From Elymus sibiricus (lineage: Eukaryota > Streptophyta > Magnoliopsida > Poales > Poaceae): a DNA stretch of 64,000 nt. The notes below the pieces were generated by a model, which was not told where the DNA came from, searched no databases, and saw only the letters and a list, made by a program, of their open reading frames with translations. A program made the translations under genes and the position numbers. This document shows, piece by piece, positions 46,250-57,690 of the stretch (the stretch's first letter is position 1; the number at the start of each line of letters is the position of its first letter). The DNA lies in contig CM077666.1 in assembly GCA_039707655.1 (NCBI GenBank), forward strand, positions 306,678,166-306,742,165, written 5' to 3'.

Positions 46250-48435
46250 CTAAAGACTGTAAAGAGAGAGGTGGAAGACATTATGGTTGCTAGAGAAGGT
46301 GAAGCGGAATGCCCATATTGTGCCCTCCTCCATGCCTAATGCGCGCACGACTCTAGGCTAACCCCTTGTGATGGCCGCCCGCCCATCCTTCACTGTCTTC
46401 ATTAGGACTTCTTGATGCTCATTGTAGTCTCGATGAAATACTTTAACCTTCATTGCATGTCCACCAATCATGTACTTTGCGAGGTAATCTTGAGTAAACT
46501 ACTTTGGAAACCACTGCAAACGAAAAAGATTCAGACATTGTTGTCTAACAACTCATTATGGGCAGTAAAAAGAGAAGGCTACAGAGTTTGTAGTTACCTT
46601 CCCCCAGCTCACTGTTGTGTTGGATAGAGCGTATACAAATAATGTAATTGCCATCGGTCGTATCTTTTTGCTAATAATTCTTATCAGTTTCCTCACTTGA
46701 TGCTGGTTCATGAATATCTCATTGCCCCATACGCAAAAAGGGTCAAGGCGTGGATCATTGCCTAGGACATATGTACCTACAAGCAACAAGTCAGTATTGG
46801 AAGCTAAAAAGTGTCCAGCCGTGGATTTGTATGCACTACATTATGGAATAGAGGTAGTATAAGCCGAGGGATGAAACTAACCTCGGTGGAAAATGCTGGC
46901 CACTCCCGTTGTTGTCCTGCGTAAGTACATGGAAAGGCGTGATAAGTACTACAGGCTTAACATCAACCAAATATAGCCATGGTAAATAACAACATCTCAA
47001 AATGACAGCTTGAATGTGTTGGTTTCAGCATGATGTTAAAGCAGATAAAAAATGGAAGGGAATGTTAACTACAATAGGCTTAACAGGGACCAAATATTGT
47101 AATTCAAACTGGTACTATTGAAAATGAATAGAACATAGCTCATGCTTAAACATCACACTGCATAAATGTGTAAAACTGAAATAAAGGGCATGTGTTAAGT
47201 TCACCAGGCATAACAGGAACCAAATATAGCCGTTCAAACTGGTATTGATGAAATCGAACTGCACAATTCATACTTGCACATAATGAACATCACATTGTGA
47301 ATAACTGAAATAAACAAGGCATATATGCTCACTGTAACAACCTAATATAGCCATTGAAAACTAGACAGAGGCTCACTGCAACCAATCTAACAAGCAAATA
47401 CAGATAAACAAGGCACCTGCTTGAAAACTGGACAAAGGCTCACTGCAACCAACCTAGCTAACATGCAAATACAGATAAACAAGGCATCTGCTTGAAAACT
47501 GGACAAAGGCTCACTGCAACCAACCTAACAAACAAATACAGATAAACAAGGCATCTGCTTGAAAACTGGACAAATGCGCACTGCAACCAACCTAACAACC
47601 AAATATAGATAAACAGGGCATCTGCTTGAAAACTGGGCAAATGCTCACTGCAACCAACCTAACATCCAAATATAGATAAACAAGGCATCTACTCACTATA
47701 AACAACCAAATATAGCCATTCGTGAAACTGAAGTGGACAATTCATACTTAAACATCAGATAGCCATATTGAACATTACATTTTTGCATAACTAAAATAAT
47801 TAAACACGGCACAGTTAAAACATCGCATGGCAAAAGCTACTACAACAATGGGTATGAGTTGGCTAGCTAGAAAAAGTAAGATTTGCTTATAGGATGTTGC
47901 CTCACTTGTCATGGAGGGGATCCTTCCACTTGGAAGAGCACAGACCCAGGGTGCGATTCCTGATGTCGCAGATGGGCTGTCTCACCTTGGAAGAGCCGTA
48001 GTGGGTGCCCTTCACATGGTCGTGGTCGATGAGATCTGACTTGGCAGCTGAGTATCCCAAGCCACCGCCGTAGAACGTGTCCTTCAGAAATGGCATAATG
48101 GGCTCGATGGCGTACAAGGATCGCAAATCCTTGACCGCGAGGTGGAGGAGATAAGCGGCGGGGCCTTCGAAGAGATCAACGGCGGTTGAACCAGAGGCGT
48201 TGAGGATGGACCACTTAACCTGTGACATGGCCCGCGTTAAGCCTTCGCTGTCGACGAGCTTGATGTCGTAGCCGGCTGTCCTGAGATTCAGTAATACGTG
48301 AGCCCGCTGACGTGAAGCCTTCGCCATGGCGATGTAGTCAACATCCTCGCCGGCTTCCACGGCGAGGTGTTCCTCCGGGATCGACAGGTTGGCATGAACG
48401 GCGGCCACCCCGACATCGTCCGGCGGAGAGGCCAT
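46250..48435 (-). pseudogene. Gene E: four-exon B3-domain protein gene, two amber stops
   Basis: Exons 47906-48435 (ATG at 48435, MASPPDDVGVAAVHANLSIP, donor CAA|GTGAGG), 46882-46916 (acceptor ACGCAG, donor GTTAGT), 46598-46776 (acceptor TTGTAG, donor GTAACT) and 46250-46513 (acceptor TTTGCAG, stop TAG). Lengths 530+35+179+264 give 1008 nt and every junction keeps frame: DK joins TTGVASIFHR, then GTYVLGNDPRLDPF. Exon 4 is a B3-type domain: FTQDYLAKYMIGGHAMKVKV, EVLMKTVKDGRAAITRG, then ALGMEEGTIWAFRF. Two in-frame TAGs (after WFPK and after ITRG) are the only breaks. Proteins of this layout are common in Triticeae annotations, as I recall. It occupies the left cargo slot of X2, equivalent to gene C in X1. 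Confidence 0.7.
47340..47710. repeat. 67-71-bp minisatellite in gene E intron 1
   Basis: Four to five units containing GATAAACAAGGCATCTGCTT and CACTGCAACCAACCTAACA, lying between exons 1 and 2 of gene E. Confidence 0.85.
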
Positions 48436-49040
48436 GATAGACCTCCTTTTGGCCGTACGCTCCTCGGGCTCCCCGGGATATGTGGTCGGGCTTAGGCTGC
48501 GACTCTCTGGAGTAGGGGATGGGGATCTGGGGGGAGGGATACCACAGGCCTCATCTAAAAACTCAGGGCGGCGAGGGTATGGGAATCGGTGGGTAACCTG
48601 AACTTATCTAAGCTAGGAGGCATGGGCAGACCGGCAGGGGTTGGTGGCGGCGGCGGCGGTGGCGAGCTAGGGTTTGACCGGGGGGGTGTAGAGTGTGGAG
48701 GGGGGACGGGGTTAGGGCGGGTGGTGTTTGAGGATATGCCGCGGCTATTGAAAATTTTAGTAATGGTGGGTGGAGATGGTGGTGGATGAGGGAGGGCGAT
48801 GGTTCAAATGCCTCGGCTACTGGAATTTTACTATGAGGTCGGTGGTGGAGGTGTGAGGGCGACGGTTGAAATACCGCGGCAACTAAAATTTTGGTAAAGG
48901 AAATGAAGCGGGGCAGGAGCAACCAGATCGCACATGGTCCAAACATAATAATTGTGTATGATAATAAGGAAAAGCCACGGAACCACCAATTTTTGCATCG
49001 CTCAAGGCGGGTAGCTTTTTTTTTAGATTTCTAGCTAGCT
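48436..49040 (-). promoter_or_regulatory. Upstream region of gene E
   Basis: GC-rich just upstream of the ATG, including a (GGC)n/GGT run near 48640-48665. A diverged ~75-bp duplication (AAAATTTTAGTAATGG.../TGGAATTTTACTATGAGG...) lies at 48750-48900. No clear TATA. Confidence 0.35.
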
Positions 49041-50680
49041 GGTTTATCGCACATGGTTCGTCCTAATTTTCAGACGCATATGTGGAATTCTCATCCTAAA
49101 TATCCTGTACACAGTACCCTTCACCCTTGCTGGCGCTTGCGAAGTCGTGGTGATTTTACAGGGCACGAGCTTCGCACACGGTTAAGCCAGTACACCCGTG
49201 TCCGTTGCGCGTACGTTCGCACGCAGTTTTTCATCTGAGGCGTCTACTATTTTATATAGCACCATTTGGCAGCAAAAAAATGCGAGAGAGGGTAAGAATA
49301 CAACCACAACAGCATGTGGCCCAAATATATATGTATGAAAAGGGTGGTGTGTGATGTTCAAATTCCCAATGCACAACTTTGACGTGCGAGCCCACGGGTA
49401 GGCGCGTCATCGAAGATCGGGTGAGAGGGGCCAGAAGACAACAACCACCTGGAAGTGGCCAAATATATGTAGGAATAAAGGGTGTGATCTTTAAATACAC
49501 AATGCACAACTTTGATGTGGCACCTCCCTCGCAAACCGGAAAGCCCCTCTGGATATCTATAATGACGGGTTAAGGTCGTAGCTAGGTGCCTGCCCCACCC
49601 CCACTTTGTGTCGGCGGGAAATATCAGGTGATACCGATGTTTAGGTGATACCATGATATGGGCTTTTGGGAGCCATTGGATCTCAGATCCGGTGGCCACT
49701 AGGAGCTCTAGAACATTTTGCAAAAAAGTCATTCAAGAGTCTTAAAATTGCGTACAAATACAAGAGCTACTCAGATGCCGTTGGATCTGAGATCCAACGG
49801 CCCAGAAGTCGGTAGCATGGTATCACCCAAACCGTAGTATCACTTGAAACTTTCCCATACTCATACTTTGGTCGGACATGAATGCATGACCTACCATAAG
49901 ACGGACTCAGTGAATCTATCTTGGCCAAACAACCACTGTTGTTGTCGGTCAAAAAGGGATATAATAGACCGCTCGGGCCCATAGATTGGACCACCACCGT
50001 AAACTGCACGAGAGGGGCCACAAAACCAGCACCACCTGCATGGGGCCCAAATTAATGTACGTTGGAAGGGTGATGTGTTTTAAATACCCATTAATGTACA
50101 ATTTTGATGTGGCACCTACCTAACGAAATGGATAACCCCCATGAAAGGTATGTAGTAATTAAGGACGACGTCGACGTACGTAGGGTGTCAATCCAACCCA
50201 CCATTTCGAGCGGATGGGAGGGAATCCTGAGAATGCATGAGCTCGAACTTTTTGCTCGGACATGTCACCATGACCCGTGGTAACACGAACCAGGAGGAAT
50301 CCATTCATGGCCAAACCCCCTCGTTGTCATCCAAAGGGATGATATATATAGACCAGGCCCACAGATAGGCGTGTCGTTGAAAACCGCACATGGGAGACGG
50401 GGTCGATCAGAAGACCCTATACGTACCTTGCATGCGGCCCAAATATATGTATATATGGGTGGTGGTGTGTGATGTGTTCAAATCCCCAATGCACAACTTC
50501 GATGGGGCACCAGCTGCATTACAAACCGAACACCGTACCCCGAGGAAGCCACATTATGTATGATGTCGGTTCCCCAACTTCGAGCCGGCGGGAGGGAATC
50601 AAACAAATGTTCCCCAACTAAATTTGGTCTGACATGTCGTGACCTATACCAAGTGGAAACCGTCATGGTCAAACCTTTCT
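49041..50680. repeat. Diverged tandem repeats without genes
   Basis: Blocks with CAAATATATGTA, AATGCACAACTTTGATGTGGCACC and CCCACA/GATAGGCG recur near 49320-49400, 49460-49540, 50050-50130 and 50440-50520. Interspersed segments with GGATCTGAGATCCAACGG recur near 49670-49700 and 49770-49800. No coding region supported. Confidence 0.5.
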
Positions 50681-51045
50681 CGTACGTTGACAGATCACTA
50701 CAGACAAATTTTCAAAACAAGTATGTTGTGGGTCAAAGGATAGAACGTGCGGGCCCACAGATCTCAAACGTGGTGGGTCAAAGGATAGGACATGGCGGGC
50801 CCACAGATCAATCTTGATCATTCTCTGATTTTTCAAAACAACAAATAACAAAAAACATCATTCTCCAAATTTTGAAAACAAGTAGGTTATGGGTCAAAGG
50901 ATAGAACGTGCAGGCCCACAGATCTCGAACATTGTGTGTCAAAGGATAGAACGTGGCGGGCCCACAGATCAATCTCGATCATTCTCTGATTTTTCAAAAC
51001 AACAAATAACAAAAAACATCATTCTCCAAATTTTCAAAACAAGTA
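50681..51045. repeat. ~183-bp direct duplication
   Basis: Two near-identical units, about 50694-50876 and 50877-51042, each with GGGTCAAAGGATAGAACGTG twice, CGGGCCCACAGATCAATCT and AAAACAACAAATAACAAAAA. Confidence 0.85.
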
Positions 51046-51516
51046 TCTCAAGATTTATTTAATCGACATGACATGTCACTACAGACACATTTAGATGCTA
51101 AATGTCTGTAATGACCGTATCATGGCACTTAAATGAAGCTTGAGATATAGCAACTTCCCACCCGGTCACCCATCCTTAGACTGCTCCAGCCCCAAGCTCG
51201 CTTAACTTGTGCGTTCTATTCGACTAGGCTAGCGGATGGGAAGCTGCCCCTTCCTGATAAGAGTTGCCTCCTCGCGTTTAAGGCGTTTACCGATGGTCAC
51301 CGCGTGGGACCTACTCCTTACTATCACACACGTTTGTGCTTTTAGAAACTGTGTGCAATCTTTACATACCGAACCACTTCCATTCAAACTTACATTATTT
51401 TTTAACTACTTAAAACCACTAGCCGGAAGAAGCAAAAGCTTTGCCTTTTCATTAATTAAGAACAAGATAGTTGCCCAGTTAATTGCGGAAAACAAGGCTA
51501 AAACCGATGAAATATC
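51046..51516. other. Non-coding 3' flank of G2
   Basis: No feature supported. Confidence 0.4.
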
Positions 51517-52170
51517 CTACGGGAACTCTTGGCTGATCATGAATTGGTACAGGCCTTCGTCCACGCGTCTGATACGCTCGCGGAACTGCTGTACCGCAAT
51601 ATCGATCTCCGCTCAGGATATTTCATCGGTGACGGTTGATTCCAAGCCGCGACGAGTATTTTGCTCTGCTTCATCGTTGGCGGCAACTGGGGGGCCGAGG
51701 AGGTCGAAGAGCCAATCGACCAGCCCGTTAGCGTCGTGGCGGCGGATTCTGGCAGTGCGAACTTCGTCCGGCGCAATTATGGCGCTGACGGCGTCTGCCC
51801 ATTCTTGGCGGGGAATCGGGATGCTTACCGGCCTTGGAAACGGCCTCTCGAGTGGTTGAGTCAACAGGATGCTTACACGGCTCCGCTTAGATAGTGCGGC
51901 GCACCGCACATGATGCGCGGGGGCGTTCTCCCGCTCTTGCGTGGCAGCGCTTTGCCACTCTTGCTCCACTCCGCTCCATGGGCGGCGACGAACACATGTG
52001 TTGACATTGGCCCACTAAAGCACTGCGGCGCGATGCTACCGCTCACGCTCGGCGGCGCGCTGCCTCTCTTGCTCGGCGGCGCACGGCCGTTCTGGCTCTC
52101 CGGCCTGCTCTGGCTCGTTCTCCTCGTCGAGGAGGTTGATGACGGCAGCGGCGCTTCGCCGGATTGGCAT
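51517..52170 (-). pseudogene. Gene G2: paralogue of G1 in X2, three in-frame stops
   Basis: ATG at 52170 (MPIRRSAAAVINLLDEENEP) stays in one frame to TAG at 51517-51519 (DEGLYQFMISQEFP), 218 codons, with in-frame TAG, TAG (after ERER and AAVL) and TGA (after TDEIS). It matches G1 at the start (MPTHRSAASAIKLLDKVNEQ), in PIPRQEWADAVSAIIAPDE against PIPRQEWAEAVYAVLAPE, and at the end (RERIRRVDEGLYQF against CERVNHLDECLHEF). It lies left of the ~505-bp array in X2, whereas G1 lies right of the array in X1. No frameshift is needed. Function unknown. Confidence 0.6.
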
Positions 52171-52440
52171 GCTTGGAATGGTATACTGCAGTATGGCCGG
52201 TGTGTCACCACCTAGCCCTCTTTGCCCACTGACACCGACAGCGGGAAACCAATGGGGGCGAGTGGCGGGAAACCGATTTGGGGGGAGTGGCGGGAAACCG
52301 ATTGGGGGAGTGGCGGGAAACAGTAACGCGTTTGCATATATAACACCATTAATATGGAAAACTTGGGAAAGAAGGAAGCGCGAGCTAGCACGACGCGTGC
52401 GCACAGTGCTTACCCACGGGTGCCAGACGGTTGAACAGAA
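52171..52440 (-). promoter_or_regulatory. Upstream region of G2
   Basis: GCGGGAAACCGATT is repeated three times at about 52240-52320. GCATATATAACACCATTAAT and GGAAGCGCGAGCTAGCACGA follow, all colinear with the region upstream of G1. Confidence 0.5.
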
Positions 52441-54137
52441 CTGCTTTAAATTATTCAGGGTTCGTTTGGCATGTTTTATACATTATAATAGAGTTTTCTA
52501 GGCATTTCATGTGCAAAATTCAAATTTGAACTACAAATACATGCTCCAGTGCACCAAAATGGTTGAAAAATCATATATGTGTCCTTGGGTGCATGTTTAG
52601 GTCACTTGCAAGGAATGGGGATGAATTACAAACATCTCGGCGTCCTGGCTCGGCCTCAAACATTGAGAAGCTTGGTTTTTAGATCCCCATAAATCCAAAA
52701 CTCACCTGAAATTCATGAAACTTTACATGGTGTCATGACATGGCACATATATGCCATGGTAAAAAAACTGACCAATTTGGGGCAAGTTTTGGTACAAGAC
52801 TCTTACAAACTGGAGCTTCTCGCAAGAAGCCTCCGATAGGGAACGTGTCACCCTTGTGGGCGAAACGACAATCGCTGCCTCTACTCACCTTGTATTTTTT
52901 TTTCTATGGGCAACATTGACCAATAGGAGATTTGTGCTGAAATATGGAATTATTCAGGGTTCATTTGGCCTTTTTATACATTAATTGAGTTTTCTAGGCA
53001 TTTTAATGTCCATAATTCAAATTTGAACTACAAGCACATGATCCAGTGCACCAAAATGGCTTCAAAAACCATACATGTGTCCTCGGGTGCATGTTTGGGT
53101 CCCATGCAAGAAATGGGTATGAATTACAAACATCTCGGTGTACTGGCTCGGCCTCAAACATTGAGAATATCGGTTTTTAAATCTCGGTAAATCCAAAACT
53201 CACCCAAAACTCATGAAACTTGGCATCGTGTCATGACATGGCACATATATACCATGCTAAAAAAATTGTCCAATTTGGGGCAAGTTTTGGTACACGCCTC
53301 TTACAAACCGGAGCTTCTAGCAAGAAGCCTCGTGGTTCCGATAGGGAACGTGTCACCCCTGTGGGCGAAACGACAATCGCTGCCTCTTCTCGCCTTGTAT
53401 TTTTCTTCTACAGGCAACATAGACCAATAGGAGATTCACGCCGAGATATTGAATTATTTAGGGTTTGTTTGGCCTTTTTATACATATATTAATTGAGTTT
53501 TCTAGGCACATAATTCAAATTTGAACTATAAGCACATGCTCCAGTGCACCAAAATGGCTTCAAAAACCATGATGTGTCCTTGGGTGTATGTTTAGGTCCC
53601 ATGCAAGAGATGGGGATGAATTACAAACATCTCGGCATATAGGCTCGGCCTCAAACATTGAGAATCTCGGTTTTTAAATCCCCGTAAATCAAAAACTCAC
53701 CCGAAAATCGTGAAACTTGGCATCGTGTCATGACATGTCACATACATGTCGTGGTAAATTCCAATTTGGGGCAAGTTTTGGTACAAGCCTCTTACAAACC
53801 GGAGCTTCTAGCAAGAAGCCTCATCACTACTAGAGAAAACCCTAGCAGTAGCGTGGGGTTTTGTCATAGCAGTAGCGCGGGGACCAGCGCTACTGCTAGG
53901 GCGCTACAGCTAATGTTTAGCAGTAGCGCCGATTGTACCCCCACTACTGCTAACAAACCTAGCAGTAGCGTTGGCGCGACCAGCGCTACTGCTAACACCA
54001 CATAGCAGTAGCGCCTGTCCAACCAGCGCTACTGCTAAATTTTTTCTTTTTTTTATTTTCTTCTGCGTATTTGCACTGTGTTTGTACATGTTTTATACAG
54101 TAGTCTCATCTCATTATTTTATGATCATGATTAGTTA

Positions 54138-54307
54138 TTATATCAGTGGGTGAAAGAGACGTGGATTAGATTCAAGTGGAGGCAACATGGCGCAGATCCA
54201 AAGTACTACTAATCAAAGTGACTTTGTTTGGATTAGTTGTACTTTGGATCTGCACCATGTTGCCTCCACTTGAATCTAATCCATGTTTCTTTCACCCACT
54301 GATATAA
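54138..54307. repeat. Large near-perfect inverted repeat
   Basis: Arms 54138-54214 and 54231-54307 (77 bp each) pair with only a few mismatches around a 16-nt loop. The arms contain TTCAAGTGGAGGCAACATGG and its complement. Confidence 0.85.
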
Positions 54308-54480
54308 TAGCTCATCATGCTCATAATGATATAACAACTCAGCATCATCATCATAATAATAACTCATCATCATTATCATAATAACACAAGTCATACTCAT
54401 CATTATCATAGTCATAACCAACCCTAGTTAATTGTTCTTAGCACATGATCATGAGTATTAGCTAGGACCTGCTACGCTCT

Positions 54481-55020
54481 CTAAGGTAAAATAGCATAAA
54501 ACAACATAGCCCCTGACTCTCCATTATGAAGAATGGAGATTATCCTGTCTCCAATTCGTGTGCTTCGCACAATGTTGCTTCCAAGTAGCTCCCTATGATT
54601 ATTCATAACTTTTTTCCATTCTTTGATTGTGATGTCTTCATCGGTTTGAGAAATCTTGTATGAACAGCGGTGAACCCTAGGCGGACTTGGCCATAATCTA
54701 ATAACATCAATGCGACCTTTCGTAAACATCAGATGAGGCACACAATCCTTCGGGATTTTCTGTTGAAGAACATAATAATAACGTAGTTAGCAATGTAGTT
54801 TAGCTTTAGAGGAATGTATGCAAAAGATGCACTAATGTCGTAATAGTAAAAAATCTTACCATGCCATCTCCATGGATGTTACCGTAGTTCAACACGTGCA
54901 CTAGTGGCACGTATTGACCATAATGTGGAGGAGTTTCATAATTGATATTGAAATTCTCAATATCAATAAGTCGTCTTCGCAGTAGTCGCACTCAGGAATC
55001 ATATCATCGTCAGACATTTC
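54481..55020 (-). pseudogene. Gene F: 3' exons of a B3-like gene inside the small CACTA
   Basis: Exon 54860-55020 (acceptor CACAG, donor GTAAGA) and last exon 54481-54759 (acceptor AACAG, stop TAG) join in phase 0. The last exon starts KIPKDCVPHLMFTKGRIDVI and ends GESGAMLFYAILP. The same 'KIP... FxIL stop' plan ends genes A (KIPRAM...NFEILQ) and B (KLPDF...). The previous exon shares VPLVHVLN with VPLVHTLN of gene B. That exon needs a frame change between MSDDDMIPECDYCED and LIDIENFN. Upstream exons are not identified. So this is a third TE lineage carrying a relative of the same B3-type gene. Confidence 0.5.
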
Positions 55021-55282
55021 CTGTGTTCATAAGTCAAATATTAAAAATCAACGGCAAATAACAGGAACTCAACACACAGATCATTATTACTCATCACGGG
55101 TTGACTTTCGGTCTCACGTGGTGTATATGGTGGGCACTCCCTGTCTGATATATTCGACCGACGGTGATGGTCGCTACTCCTCCTCCCCCTAGTGCATAAC
55201 AAAGGTCTAGCACAAGGAGAAGAAAGAGAAGCGACCCCCACGACAACAGTTGGCATTCTTCTTCTCTCATATATGGTGGACA

Positions 55283-56139
55283 CTCTCCCTCACTAATTTT
55301 CTGACTGTCATGTATTGAGCCCCGACAGACTTAAAGTCAACCCGAAATGTCGTTTAATTCTCTTTCCGGCAAATCCAAGGCACTCGATATTTCCTACATA
55401 CTAGCACAAGTCATGCTAAAATTCACGGAAAAATCCGGCATGACCTTTGCTAAAATAGGACATATCGAGCGCCTGAAATTTACCGGAACGGAAATGAATC
55501 AACACTCCGGCAAAACATAGGCCACTCGGATTTTCCATGCGATACAAAGATGTTCATACACATACAGAGATGTTTAAACTTGAAATTCTATCCGAATCAA
55601 TTATCATTTTAAAAAAAACTAGCTTCACATTGTCACAGCTACTCATCTACTACATCTATAAAAACATCATGTTTACTCACTATAGACAATGGTTATCGAC
55701 CGGGCGCGGGTGTCGTCGGTGATCTTCTGGGCGTCGTCGACCGGCTCGTCGGTGATCTACCCTGCGCCACATGAGCATTCACACGTGAGCATACAAAGTA
55801 GGTCTCTCTCTCTAAATTTGGCAATGTGAGATTGACATAACTAAATACCCTAGTTCTACTCTATTCAACACTTACTAAAAATTTCTCATATAGCATTCCA
55901 ATACATTTATATTGAAAATTTTCTACACCTAAAAATTTCTCATATAGCTTTCCAATACATTTCTATATTGAAAATTTTCTACACCTAAAAATTTCTATTA
56001 CTAATTTTTTTTACTAAAAATTTCTATTACTATAATTTATTTTCTATTCTATTACTAGTTATAATCTCTAACAACTAAGAGTCCAATACATGTTTCTACC
56101 AACTAAACTTTTAACTAATTCAGTAAACTAGAAAGTAAA
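55283..56139. other. Interior of small CACTA, AT-rich
   Basis: Holds a ~55-bp duplication (AATTTCTCATATAGC(A/T)TTCCAATACATTT near 55880 and 55930). No gene supported. Confidence 0.4.
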
Positions 56140-56465
56140 TTGGAGAATGGAGGAGGAGGAGGGAGGAGGGGCAGCGGCTGGAGGGGAGTGAGGTGGGTGG
56201 CGGTTGCAGGGAGGAGGGCGGCAGATGGAGGGGGAGGAAGGAGGGAGGAGGAGGATGGGGGAGGGGCGGCGGATGGAGGTGGGGCGGCGACTGGAGTAGG
56301 AGGAGGGAGGAGGGAGGGAAGGAGGGAGGGAGGAGCAAGGGAGGGAGGGAGGTGGAGGGAGGAGGGAGGAGCTACCTCGGTGGAGGAGGAGCTGGAGCGT
56401 CGGCGACGGCGGGCGACGGCGGAGAGGAGAGGAGAGCGCGAGAGAGTGAGGAGTGAGAGTGATGA
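56140..56465. repeat. Purine-rich (GGA/GGGA)n tract
   Basis: About 325 bp with almost only G and A on the plus strand in long stretches. The long Pro/Ser-rich (minus) and Gly/Glu/Arg-rich (plus) reading frames here are low-complexity artefacts. Confidence 0.8.
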
Positions 56466-56795
56466 GAGAGAGGAACAGACAGCCATGGGATAAGATGAGC
56501 TTAGTAGTAGCGCGGGGTAAAGGGTCAGCGCTACTGCTAAGCCCAATACCTGTAGCGCGGGTCATAGGTCACGCGCTGCTGCTAAATGGGGTGGTAGCCC
56601 AATTTTCTTTTCTTTTTCTATTTCATTTTCATTTTTTTAACAATGTAATTTTCTTTTTAACACAGCCCAATTTTCTTTTCTTTTTCTGTTTCTTTTTCTT
56701 TTTCTTTTTAACAATGTAATTTTCTTTTTAACACAACCCAATTTGAAGCATGTCAAAAAAACATCATAAAATACATCGGTCATCAATGATCTTTT

Positions 56796-56874
56796 TGTGT
56801 AGAATCTAAATTGTCAGTATGAATCTTCACCTGTAGGAACAGGTGAAGATTCATATTGCCACAGATCCTACACA
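56796..56874. repeat. Short stable hairpin
   Basis: A perfect 16-bp stem (56819-56834 with 56839-56854, ATGAATCTTCACCTGT) closes on a 4-nt loop. Beyond an internal bulge, TGTGTAGAATCT (56796-56807) pairs with AGATCCTACACA (56863-56874) with one mismatch. Confidence 0.75.
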
Positions 56875-57690
56875 TAGAGTACAATGAAGACCAAGTGCTT
56901 GTGATAGTTGGAGAATTAGCAAATTTAAGGTGGTAAACACCCTGTTCGCGGAGCAAGGTGGGACTAAAGTTATCAGTAGCGCAGCCCGTGTAAAACGCGC
57001 TACAACTATATAGTTAGTTGTAGCGCGGGTTGTATCCCCACGCTACTACAAAGGCTCCACCTGAGGGACACCACGGGCCCAGTTAGCAGCAGCGCCCTTT
57101 TGGCCCCGCACGCTACTGCTAACTTTATAGCAGCAGCGCGTTGTTGAGGGACGCGCTACTGTTAAATAGCAGTAGCGCTCATCCCTGACCCGCGCTACTA
57201 TTAAGCCTCCACCTATAAGCATTTCCCTAGTAGTGCATGGTTCCGATAGGGAACGTGTCACCCTTGTGGGCGAAACGACAATCGTCGCTGCCTCTTCTCG
57301 CCATGTATTTTTTTCTACAGGCAACGTAGACCAATAGGAGATTCGCGCTGAAATATGGAATTATTCAGGGTTCGTTTGGCCTTTTTATACATTAATTGAG
57401 TTTTCTAGGCATTTAATCCCCATAATTCAAATTTGAATTACAAGCACATGCTCTAGTGTACCAAAATGGATTCAAATAACATACATGTGTCCTTGGGTGC
57501 ATGTTTAGGTCCCATGCAAGAAATGGGAATGAATTACAAACATCTCGGCGTACTGGCTCGCCTTCAAACATTGAGAATCTCGGTTTTTAAATCCCCGTAA
57601 TTCCAAAACTCACCCAAAATTCATGAAACTTGGCATAGTGTCATTATATGGCACATATATGCCGTGGTAAAAAAAATTGTCCAATTTGAG

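Larger units (their letters stand above)
53825..57235. mobile_element. Small CACTA element (Caspar-like ends) in the X2 array
   Basis: Begins CACTACTAGAGAAAACCC and ends GCATTTCCCTAGTAGTG, with CAT duplicated at 53822-53824 and 57236-57238. Both subterminal regions (53840-54035 and 56505-57210) are dense with AGCAGTAGCGC / GCGCTACTGCTA motifs in both orientations. It contains the B3-like remnant F, two hairpins and a purine tract, but no transposase. Total 3,411 bp. Confidence 0.9.
52441..57690. repeat. X2 ~505-bp tandem array (split by the 53825-57235 CACTA)
   Basis: GAGTTTTCTAGGCA occurs near 52490, 52988, 53495 and 57400. After removing the CACTA insertion the CAAGAAGCCTCAT|GGTTCCG unit is continuous. 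Units are closer to the X0 units than to those of X1 by eye. Confidence 0.85.

Noticed and set aside
56115..56565. Pro/Ser-rich ORFs (143-145 aa) on the minus strand
   Set aside because: Low-complexity purine tract open in all frames.
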